From positions 3,336,755 through 3,400,754 of the forward strand of contig NZ_CP007597.1 in assembly GCF_000661955.1 (NCBI RefSeq): 64,000 nucleotides of DNA, given 5' to 3'. The position numbers and the translations under genes were made by a program. Positions 6,976 through 18,900 of the stretch are shown here, one piece after another. The number at the start of each line of letters is the position of its first letter. Within the stretch, counting starts at the first letter, position 1. Under the pieces are notes generated by a model. It saw nothing but the letters and a program-made list of their open reading frames with translations. It was not told where the DNA came from and ran no database searches. The DNA is from Stenotrophomonas rhizophila (GTDB lineage Bacteria; Pseudomonadota; Gammaproteobacteria; Xanthomonadales; Xanthomonadaceae).

Positions 6976-9900
6976 GAGTGGGAAATCCTGTAGTCGGGAA
7001 TGGCAGTGAGCAGTTCCATGGTGGCAGGGTTGCGCGCGGCCGTGCTGATGCCCTGCGCGTAGGGTTGGGCATCGAAGGTGGACATCGCTTCGATCATCTG
7101 GAACCGCTTCTTCTGGGCGAGTGCCAGATTGTCATGCAGGGCCGAGCGTGACGTCCGGGGGCTGGTCGGGAGGCTGTCGTCAACGGCCGGTCGACGATCC
7201 TGTCCAGACGGGGCCTGCCTGCGTTCGGCCGCTGTCTGCTCGACCCCGCCGAAGCGATCCGGCGCACCGGCCACTACCGGAGGGGTCCCGGACTGCGGCA
7301 GGTCTGCACTGGCCGCGACCCTCAGATTCCCACCGCGACGGTTGACGCGGCCGGACGTGGCATCGCCGCTGCCCAGATCGCGCCCCCCGTTGCCGTTGCC
7401 GGCATTGAGGTTCTGCCCGGTGCCACCCTCGTCATTGTTGCGTTCGCCGAAGGCGAAGAACATGTCCGCCAGTGCCCCCTGGCTGCCATCGGTGCGGGTG
7501 AACTGGCCGTTGGCATAGGTGGTGTTGTCTGGCGTCTGGCCTGGCATCTGCCCGGTGCGCTGCGCATCGAGGTTGATCGACGCCACGCCCGCCTGCTGGA
7601 GGGTCAGCAATTCATCGGCCTGGCTGATGCCATCGCGGTTGCCGTCACGCCACACCTGGAACTCGCCGAAGCGTGCATCGTTGGCGTCAAAGCGGCGATC
7701 GCCATTGCTGTCGTAGGCCGCCAGACCCTCCAGGTCCGAATGGGCACCGTCGAGGTCAGCGGTGAACGAGATTTCGGCGCCGGAATCGATCACGCCGTTG
7801 CGATTGCGGTCCAGGACCAGCAGGCCATCATGCGGCCCCACCCAACCGGTGAGGTCGCGCACGCCGTCGCCATTCATGTCGAAGCGGGTTGCGCTCTGCG
7901 CCCAGCCAACGGTTTCAACGCCGTCGCCGTCCAGATCCAGCACCACCGGCCCAAGGCGTGCGCCGTGCATGTTGACGACGAACTTGATGGGGTCGCTCCA
8001 AAGACCGCCACTGTCGACTGAGGCGACTGTAATTTCGTACCAGGTTTCGTAGTTGGTTTCTTCGAAGTAGCCTGCACCACTTCCGCGCGGATCGCCCCAA
8101 TTGCCAGACGTCTCCTGACGCCAGCTGCCACGCGCATTCACGCGAGTGGCAAGATAATTGGCGCTGTGATGATACCCGGTGAGGAAACCGTCCCCGGATA
8201 CCGCGCGCGTCGTTATTCCGCGATCATAGCTATAACCTTCACCACTATAGGTATCGGTGTATTGCCCGGTGACATGCACGAACTCGATTGCACTTGTCAC
8301 CACCAGCAGAGCCAACCCATCTTCGGCGTCACTGCCCCACATAACCTGGATACCATTGTCTTCGACCCGTACGACGGTAGGACGATCGTTGACATTCTGT
8401 ACGTTGATCGTCACCCAGGTACTGGACGAAAGGCCGCCCCGGTCGGTCACCGTGACCAGTATTTGATGGCTTTGCGCGGCCTCGTAGTCCAATTGGCCAT
8501 GCAGCGCGATCTGCCCGGTGGTGGCGTTGATACCGAACAGATTGCTGGCACCGCCGGTGATGGCGAAGCGGTGGTCACGGTTGTACCACTGGCTGTCCGG
8601 ATCGGACCAGTTGGTGAACTGGAACACCGTCTGACCGGCGCCGGGCGCTGACTCCGCCAGCGAGACGCTCTGGCCCCAGGTAGTCGGCGCTTCGTTGACG
8701 TCTTCGATGCGGACAGTGACTTCCCGGTTGCCCGACACCAGCGCGCCATCCGTGGCCCGGAGGGTCACGTTGTAATACGCCTCCAACTGGCCGTCGCCAT
8801 CACCGTCGATCAGCTGCAGATACGGGGCAACCGCTTCGAAATCGAAGCTGCTGACGTTGTACTTGAGCTGGTTGCCGGAAATGACGAACCAGGCGAAGGG
8901 ATCGTTGATGACCTGATAGGACGGCGTGGTGCCGTCCGGGTCGGACGACGACAGGGTTGCCACCACCTGCCCGGCCACCCCGGTGTTCTCGCCGGTGAGC
9001 ACGATGTGCTGGACGACATCCGGAGTGCGCGGTGCCTCGTTCACGTTGGACACGCCGACCTGGAAGACCTGGTCGCGAGTGGCACCATGACTGTCGGTCA
9101 CCCGTACCGTGACGGCATGCGTGGTCGCGGACTCATAATCGAGCAGGCTGCCATTGGCCACCGTCAATGCGCCGGCGGCCGAGATCGCGAAGCGCCCGCC
9201 GGCATTGTTGACAAGGCTGAAGGTCAGGCCGTCGGTGGTGTCCTGGTCCTGGCCGCTGAACGTACCGACTGCCGCGCCATTTGCGGTGTTTTCGGCGATG
9301 GTCAGTGTCCGGTCCGCGGTAATGCCGTGCGGCGCATCATTGACGTCTTCCAGCCGCACCGTGATGGTGCGTACGCCTACCGATGACAGCCCGCCAGATA
9401 CGGCGCGCACCGACACCGAGTACACCGCTTCCTGGCGGCCGTCGCCATCCGCATCGCTCAACGTCATGCCGGCAGCTTTCAGCGCCTCGAAGTCCAGCAC
9501 CAAGCCAGCACGGAACTTCAGCTGGTTGCCGACCAGGGTGAACCACCCCCTGGAATCGCCCTCCAGCACATAGCTGTAGGTCCCATTGCCGCCACTGGAG
9601 GACAGGTTGGCGATCAGCACGCCCCCCAGCGCAGCATTCTCAGCCGCGATCGCGACCGGCTGGTTGGACACCGTGGGCGTGCCAGGTGCTTCGTCAACGT
9701 TGGTGACCGCGACAGTGAAGGTTTTGTCGCGGGTCAGGCCGCCGGCGTCGGTCACGCGCACCACTATCTGGTGCGAGGCATTGGTTTCGTAGTCGAGCAG
9801 GCTGGCGTTGGCGATGGTCAGGACACCGGCCGCCGAGATCGCGAAGCGACCGCCTGCGTTGTCGGCCAGACTGAAGGTGAACCCATCATTGTCCGCATCC

Positions 9901-12900
9901 ACGCGCGCGAAGTTGCCCAACACTGTCCCGTTGGCCAGCGGTGCCTCGCTGGTGGACTCGGCAGTGCTCAGCGCCCGGTCCACGGTAATGTCGGTCGGGC
10001 GAGCGTTGATGGTCACCGTCAGTGTCTGTGTCTTGCTGCTGGTCTGGCCGGTCGCCAGCTCCTTGGCAATGGCCGTCACCGTCAATGCAGCGGTGCCGGC
10101 AAGGTCGGCCGACCACGTCGCCGGGCCCACCAGTGCCAGTCCCGCCAGCTGCGCAGGCGTCAGCGACCAGACGCCATTGCCCAGGTGTGTGCCCTTGTTG
10201 AGCGTCAACCCGGCCGGCAGGTTCGAAATACGGATTTCCAGCGTTTCCGACCCATCCTTGTCGGACAACGCCGCCTGCACGTCCAGTGCCAGCGTGCCAC
10301 CGTCCAGCGTGGTGCCCACCTGCACCGCGCGGGTGATCAGCGGCGCATCGACCACCGGCGCCACGTCCAGGAAGAAGACACGCTCGGTCACCAGGCCACC
10401 GGCGTCAGTGGCGATCAGCTTGATGGCCACCCGGCCACTGGCGTTGCCCTTGGGAACCAGCGTCACCGTGCGCGAGCCGTTGGCGCCCACGGTGATGGTC
10501 GGTGGGTTCATCCACGCCAATACGGTGCTCAGGTCTGTGGCATCCACGGCCACGGCACGCACGCTCACGCCGCTGGCCGGGGTCAGGTCATCGCCTACGG
10601 TGAACTGCACGGCCACCTGGCCGTCCTCATTGATCTGCTGGTTGGCCACCACGCTGACCGTCGGCAGGCCGTTGCCATCCCAGTGGTGGCGCCACTGGTT
10701 CTCGAACGCTGCGTCCGCGTGCAGGGCCTGGTAGTCGGCCAAGGTTGCAGGCTTGGTTTTTCCAGCCATCAGCGCCACCAGCGCCTCGGCGTTGATCGTG
10801 CTCGTTGCGTGCTCACCGGCCAGGAAGAAATCGATCTTGTAGCTCGCCCGATCGCTGGCATTGGTGGTGGTGTACCAGCCCTTGATCGTGGTCTGCACGC
10901 TGGTCCCGATGACCGAGATCACCAGGTCATCCCCGGTGCGGCTGAACCACAGATCATTGCGGCTGATGTCGCGGTAGCCGATGACGTCGATGTCGTCACC
11001 GCTCGAATCATAGTTACGGATCTCGTCAGCCCCGGAACTCCGGTCGATCAGATAGACATCACTGTCGTCGCCGCCGATCAGGATGTCGTTGCCGGCACCA
11101 CCATAGAGCGTATCGTTGCCGGCCTGCGCGTCGAGCAGATCATCGCCATCGCCGCCGTACAGCGTGTCGTTGCCGGCACCACCGTAGAGCTTGTCGTTGC
11201 CTGCGCCACCTTCAATGTAGTCATCACCGGCGGTGCCGGTGATCGTGTCAGCGAAGCTGCTTCCGATAACGCGTTCAAACGCGTCTTCCAGCACATCGCC
11301 CTGCGCAGCCCCGCCGTGCGTTCCGGTAGCCATGTCCAGCACGACGCCAGCGGTGGCCGTGGCGTAGGTCAGCGTATCGACACCTGCGCCACCGGACAGC
11401 ACATCGGCCCCGGCCCCGCCATCAACGATGTCATCGCCCTCACCGCCACGCAGCGTGTCGTTGCCCAGTCCGCCGAGCAGCGTATCGTTGCCAAGGCCAC
11501 CGTCCAGCAGATCGCTACCGGCACCGCCGTCGAGCACGTCGTTGCCGGCTTCGCCGTACAGGCGGTCATCACCGTCGTCACCATAGAGCGTGTCGTCGCC
11601 GTCACCGCCACGCAGCTCATCAACGCCCGCCCCACCATACAAGGTGTCGCGGCCTAGATCGCCCCAGAGCTTGTCATCGCCGGCTTCACCGCGCAGGGTG
11701 TCGTCGCCGTCACCACCGTACAGATCATCGTTGCCGCCTCCCCCGTTGATGATGTCGTTGCCGCCCAAGCCCTGGATTACGTCCCGGTTGGCCTGCCCCA
11801 CCAGGGTCTCGCCTGCGGCGGTGCCATACAGGTAGTCATCGCGGTTGACCACGGTGAACACCAGCTGCTTGCTGACGCTCAGCCCAGCACCGCCACGATC
11901 GGTGGCAACAACGGTCACCGTGATGGTGGTACCCGCCTCGTAGTCGACGATCGCACCGGCCTTCAACCGCAGCTGGTTGCCGTTGACGATCTCGAAGCGG
12001 CTGTCGGACACGCTGTACGCCATCGTGGCGAAATCACTGCCCGGGGTCGTGTCCGGATCGGTCGCCGACAACGTGCCAAGCAGGATCGCCGGCCGCGCGG
12101 TCCCGGTGGGTACGCGGTCGGTTTCGGTAATGCTGGTGGTGCTCGCAGCGAACGCAACGGCCGTGGGCGCCTCGTTCTCGTCTTCGATTGCGTAGGTGAA
12201 GCTCAGCGTCCCGTCCGAGGCCAGGCTGCCGTCATGCGCGCGCACGCTGGCAGTCAACAACACCTCCTTGATGCCATCGCCGTCCAGATCAACCAGCGTG
12301 GCGCCCTGCGCTTTGGACAGCGCCTCGAAATCGATCGCAACCCCTGCGCGGACACGCACCTGGTTGCCCACCACCTCAAGCAGTCCACCCGGATTGGTCA
12401 CCAGTTGCAGCGTTGGCGTGGTCTTGTCCGGATCGCTCAGCACGAAGCTTCCAACCACTGTGCCGGCGCCGGTCTTCTCACCCGCCAGTACCGGGGCCAT
12501 GTTGGGCGGACGGCTGGGCGTGAACGGGGTTTCGTTGACGTTGCGCACGTCGATGACGAAGTTCTTTTCGAACCAGGCGCCCGCACCATCGGTGACGCGT
12601 ATCCGGACCGTGTGCGCCACGCCGGTTTCGTAGTCGAGCCTGGTGCCGTCGCGTACGCTCAGCACGCCATCGGCGCTGATCGCAAAGCGCCCACCGCCAT
12701 CGTCAACCAGGGTGAAGGTGGCGGTGTCTTCGGGGCCGTCGCGGTCCACATGGCCAAAGCGACCCAGCGACAGGGTGTTTGCCGCGTTCTCGTCGACGGC
12801 CAACGGGCCCGGGGCAAGGATGTCGCTTGGCACGTCGTTGACCGACCGCACCGCCAGCTCGACCACCTGGTCGGCGGTGTTGCCATCGGCATCGGTGACG

Positions 12901-15900
12901 CGGACCACGAAGCGATCATTGCCGTGGCGGTCTGCCGCTGGGGTATAGACCCATGCGCCGGTGACTGCATTGAGGGTCAAGTTACCCATGCCCGGCGCTG
13001 TCAGCAGCGTATAGCCGGTGATGTTGTCATCATGGTCCACGGCGTTGACGTTGCCAGTGAGGGGCACGTCTTCGTCGGTTGCCAGATACTGGGTGGCCAC
13101 CAGCGGAGCAGGCTTGTTGGAGTTCTGCCAGTAGCTGGCCAGTTGTTCCTGGAGTGCGGACGACATACTGCCCGGTACCAAGACCGAATCGGCCGCCATC
13201 GCCGCCAGCAACGGCTCGGCGTGCGCCAGGAACAGCGACCCACCGCCGGTGGTGATCTCGGTGATGCGGCTGGTTCCGGCGTAGTAGCCGGCAATGGTGA
13301 TGCGGGTGCTGCCACCGATCACGCTTACCAGCAGGTCGTTGCCAACGCGCTGCAACCATACTTCGTTGGGCGCGGCGTTCTGCAGCACGATGCGGTTCAC
13401 GCCCTGTGCGTCTTCGATCCGGTCGCTGCCGCCGTCGCGATCAAAGAGATAGGTATCGTTGCCATCTCCTCCGCGCAGCAGGTCATTGCCCGCCTCGCCC
13501 ACCAGCGTGTCATTGCCGGTACCACCATCGAGCAGGTCATCACCGGCGCCCCCCACCAGGGTATCGTCGCCGGCGTCGCCGTACAGTTGGTCGGCCCCCT
13601 CCTGACCGCCAAGGGTGTCATTGCCCTCGCCACCCCATGCCTTGTCGTCACCGACATCACCGCTGATCTGGTCGTCGCCCACGCCACCGTAGATGTCATC
13701 GGCACCCGAACCACCGGCGAGCACGTCATTGCCCGCTCCGCCTTCAAGACGGTCGTCGCCGGCATCGCCAGAAATCGCGTCGTTGCCATCCCCGCCCATC
13801 AGGGTGTCGTTGCCATCGCCGCCGATGAGGACGTCATCGCCCCCCCGGCCATCCAGCCAGTCATTGCCGCCCAGGCCAATCAGGCGGTTGGCCCGCGCAT
13901 CGCCACTGAAGGTATCGGCAAAGCCATCTGTTCCGACCACATTCTCAATGGACCTCACACCCCCGCTCATCACGATGGTGTCGCCCGTTGCATGACCGCC
14001 GGACAGCGTGCCAGCCGCCAGATCAAGGACCAGCGCGGCGTCGGAGCTTACGTAGCGGATCGTGTCCCCGTAGCCACGACCTGACTCCAACGGCAGACCA
14101 AGACTGATGCGGTCGCTCCCACCGTCCAGCACATCCGCACCCGCACCGCCTTCCAGGGTATCGTCACCCTCGCCGCCGGACAGCCTGTCATCCCCATCCC
14201 CGCCAGAGATCACGTCATGCCCGGCGCCGCCGTTGATGGTGTCGGCCGCAGCGCCTCCCAGAACAACGTCATCAGCGGTCGTCCCCCCCTGCGCAAGCTG
14301 ACGCAGATTTTCAAGGTCAAACACAAGTCCATCGCTGAGCTGGACCTTCTCAACGCGGCGCTGGCTGGTGAACCCATCACTGAGTCTGACCGAGCCGGTC
14401 TGTGCCGCAATGACATCAAGCTGGGTATCGCCGCTCACGGTCCGCATGCGCAGGTTTGACAGGCTGATGCCGCCGCCGAACGCCAGGACATCGTTGCCAC
14501 CTTCAACATCCTGGAAGGCTTCGCGGACGATCTGCGAACCGTTTTCGGTGTTACGCCATGCATTGCCCAGCAGCCGCGCGACGCCATAAGGCCATGCCGA
14601 CGCAGGCGGCATGGTTGCCTGCGCGGTGGCAAACAGGAAGTCAACGCGGTCAATGCTCTTGTAGACAACCTGACCGGTCTCCCGGCTGGTGATCGTCAGA
14701 CGATGGGCATACAGACCGCCCGCCCCCTGACCAAGCGACTCCCACGATGCCGAATAGCCGCCCGCTACGTCACCAGCGGAGGTGACCACTTCCTCCAGGG
14801 CGAAGGCACCCTCGAAGATCTGGTCGTTTCCATCACCCAGGTTGTATTCGTACGTATCGTCTCCCTCGCCGCCATACAGAACATCGCTGCCGCCGCCACC
14901 ACGCAGGACATCAGCGCCGACACTGCCGCCCAGCCGGTCGTCGCCGCTGCTGCCCTCCAGTCCGTCGATGCTGCTGTACACATCGCCCTTGGCATCACCC
15001 GTGTTGGCGAAGGTACCTTCCAGATATGCGCGTACGCCGACGCTGCCCGCATACGACGCGATGTCCACACCGCCGCCGCCAAACAGCGTGTCGGCACCCG
15101 CACCACCGTGCAGCAGGTCGTCACCCCGCCCGCCGTAGAGAACGTCGTTGTCGGCGCCGCCACGCAGCGTGTCGTTGCCGTCGTTCCCCATCAGCAGGTC
15201 GCCCCCCTGCCCGCCGTCGATCACGTCATCGCCGCCATTACCAGTCAGCCAGTCCTTGCCAGCTGTTCCGTTGATGGTGTCGTTCCCATCGCCCCCACCC
15301 AGGAGGGTCATGTCGGTGAGGGCGTGCCGCCCGGTTGCGGCGAAGACCATGTTCTCGATGGAGCCACCCAGGGCATACCAGTCCTTGATGGTGATGCGAT
15401 CGCCGGAACCGGACAGCTGGCCAACCTCGCCATCACGACCGATCACCAGCCGCAGATCATTGCCATCCCGCTGCAGCATCACGTCCTGGATGTCGACGCC
15501 GACACCGAACTCCAGCGAATCCACACCAGCGTTGCGCGCGATCAAGCCGTTGATCGCGCCCTGGTGGCGGCGCAGCACCTGGGCCTCGTCGTTCCAGTCG
15601 TTATGGCTGGTCCAGGTGGAACCGTCGAAGTAGACGATACCGTCCTTGCTGACGGTTCCATCGGCATTGCGCACATAGCCGTTGACGTACCCGCCGTTCT
15701 GCCAGACCAGATCCCAATTGTCGACATAGTCGTCCATGAGGGTGTCATCGCCATCGCCACGCTGGTAGCGGAAGACATCATCACCTGCGCCGCCGACTAC
15801 TTCATCGTTCCCACGGCCACCAACGACCAGATCCGCTCCAGTGCCGCCGTACACACGGTCGTCGCCGTCGTCACCGAATACCGTATCGTTACCCGCGCCG

Positions 15901-18900
15901 CCCAGCACCTGGTCATTACCGGACCCGCCCATCACCCAGTCCTGGTCGCCGTCACCGGCGACGAAGTCGTCACCCGACCCGCCATTGCCGAAGTCGTTGC
16001 CGGCCAGGCCGCGGATCTCGTCGTTGCCAGCGCCGCCGTACAGGAAGTCAGCGCCATAGGTGCCCAAAATAACGTCCGAGCCACCGGTGCCGATGATGTA
16101 GGAGGTCATGTCCCCGATGCGGATCTCTTCGCCGTCGGCAAAACGCAGCCACTCCACGCGGTGTGAGGACTCGAACCAGTCCTTGATGATCAGCTCGTCG
16201 CCGGTAAGGATCGCGTTGCCCGCCGCATCGTAGGCAAGCAGCGCAATGACCAGATCATTGCCTGCGCCACTGGCCGCTGAACGACGCATCTGGACATTCT
16301 GCAGCGACAAACCGCTGCCAAACACGATGGCATCTTCGCCCCCCTTTACCGACCCGTTGACTTCATAGTCACCACCGCCGGCCCAGTTGCGCGCCAGCTC
16401 TCCGTTGGCAATCTTCGCCAGGCGGTCGTTTAGGCTGTCGCCGCTGCCACGGATCCCGCCGCTGCCCTGCTCGTCGTACACCACGTCGCGGCCGTCGCCG
16501 AGGCGGAACAGGTACTGGTCCGAACCACCTCCACCGAACAGGCGCGCTTCGCCACCGGCACCGCGGTCGTCGCCCGCACCACCGGCGAGAATATCGCCGC
16601 CTTCGCCACCGACCAACAGGTCGTTGCCCGCGCCACCTTCCAGCCAGTCCGAGCCGATGCTGCCGTACAAGCGATCATCGCCAGCGCCACCGTCGAGGTA
16701 GTTGCCGTTGCCACCGTTGCCGGCGATGGCTGTCGCCTGGGCAGCCGTGTCGCCGACGACGAAGTTCACATTGGCGACGTTGCCCGCGAACAGGACGTCA
16801 TTGCCGTCGCCGCCGAACAACCAGTCATCGAGCAGGCCGCCCACCAGAGTGTCATTTCCGCTTCCACCCAGCAGGTCATTGCCCAAGTCGCCGCCACGGA
16901 CGATGTCGTCTCCGGCGCCGGCGTCGATGACGGCTGCGATCTCGATGCGGTGGCTGGCCTGCAAAGCACTTCCATTGATCAGGACACCCGCGCTAGACGA
17001 AAGTGTTGCGCCATCCACAACGATGCTGTCGTTGCCGCTGGTGCCAAACACCTCATCCTTGTCAGCGGCGACGACAGTATCTTCCAAGGTCGCAACTGCG
17101 TCACCGCTCGAATCGAGCAATCGGAACTGACGGCCCTCTGTACGACTGAAAACGGGTGCCACGTTCGCTGCATTCAATCCCTTTCCGTCCAGGCGCCCAT
17201 CCGCCATCTGGTCGAACCAAGCCGCGAACCCGCCCGTCCAATCGGTAAACGCACGCTTATTGAGTCCAAGCTCAATGGCACGGGCGAAAGTAATGGCCCA
17301 TTGCGCGCCAAGGCCACTGGACCCAGCGCCAGAGATCAACGCGTTGATCTGCCAAGGGTCGGCAGAGTAACGACTATAGTCGGCCGCCATGGCCAGATCA
17401 CCGATAAGCGAAGTGGTAGTGAAGGCAGTCGGAGCAGCCAGATTGGCGAGGTGGGTGGTAAGTGCACGTTTGATATAGACATCGCCCCCGACCAGCGTGC
17501 CCGACAACCCGATCAGCGCCCGCGTCGTTCCGTGCGCTATCAGCTCTTCCGCGGTGGATAGATCAAGGGGCGTTGCCGACCAGTATCGGTAGTCACTCCC
17601 ATAGGTTCCGTAGGTTCCGCCATCCACACGGGCCCCGAATCCGACTTGGCTTCCGGTGATGTCCAGTACCGTATTTAGCGTCTCTGCAACGGCGTTTGCC
17701 AGCAGTGTCGCGCCAAGGCGCGAGCCCCCGGACCGCGCTCGGGCGCCGCTGACTACAAAGATATCGGCGCCCTCTTCCCATGTGACCGACGCCCAGGAAC
17801 GAGGCTTTCCACTGGAGAAGAACGAACCGATCAATCCGCCCAGCACGTAGCCAACCAAGGCGCCCACCGCTGCGCCCAGAGGTCCGTAAATCGCACCAAC
17901 TTTGCCGCCCGCCGCAGCCCATGTCGTGGCCACCGAAGCCCCAACATACGCACCAACTGCGGAGCCGATCTGGGCACCGATCTGGCCGCCGACGGTATCA
18001 AACTTCACTAGACTCGCGCCAAGGCGGGCCCCTACATAGCCGCCTACCGCATTGAATATCTGTGCGGCCCCAAGCCCATCGAACAAGCTTATTTTGGCGC
18101 CATCGGCAATCAACGCCGCATTCTGGACTACCTGTGCAAGCGCGGCTGAAGCGGCCGTCTGCCCCAGTTCTCCCAGCGTCCCCTCGATGCCCAGCGAGCT
18201 GAACAACTCAGCGGTGAGGTAGGCAGAAATAGCTCCCGCCGCTGCGCCACGCAGGTTGGTCTGGAACTCTTCAGGAAGATCGGCCAGAACTTCGATGAAC
18301 ACCCCGGATGGCAGGCGACCTCCCATTCCGCCGGCAGTGATCGCCTGCGCAAGGTTCTGGCCAACGGTTGTCAACGTAGCCGAGGCCAGCACCTGCCATC
18401 CTGGATCGTTGATTTTCAACGCCGAGGCGATCGCCCCCCCGATCGCTCCTCCCAGGAAGCCCGACTGCGCCAGCTTCTGGAGCGCCGCCAAATCCAGGTT
18501 CATGGACTGGAAGGGACTGTACCTCTGGTCTGCCGTTGTGCCGCGCCGCTTGAAGCCGTCAAGCGGGGAACCGCCTGTGTTGGTGAAATGGAAGTAGTCA
18601 CTACTGCCATTGAAGTACAGACCTGCGCGCTCAAGCATTGATTCGACCAGCCCAAGCTGGCCCAGGTTGATATGTACGCCGCTCTGGCCCTCTCCATGGT
18701 TGAAGTCCATCTCCGCGGAAAGTACATAGCTGATTATTCCGGCAGCATAGTAGTGGAGGTAGTTGACGTCCTTGCCGGGACCGAGGCTGGAAGAACCTCT
18801 GTCGAAATGATCACGCGCAAATGCCTCAACGTTGCTCGCAATTCCGGCATTGATCCGCATATCCGCTGTAAGCGTGATGCCCGAACGCAGCTCGAAGACT

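Noticed and set aside
9771..11657. Open frame of 628 codons opposite the RTX gene
   Set aside because: It mirrors the repeat-rich RTX DNA and shows periodic low-complexity only.
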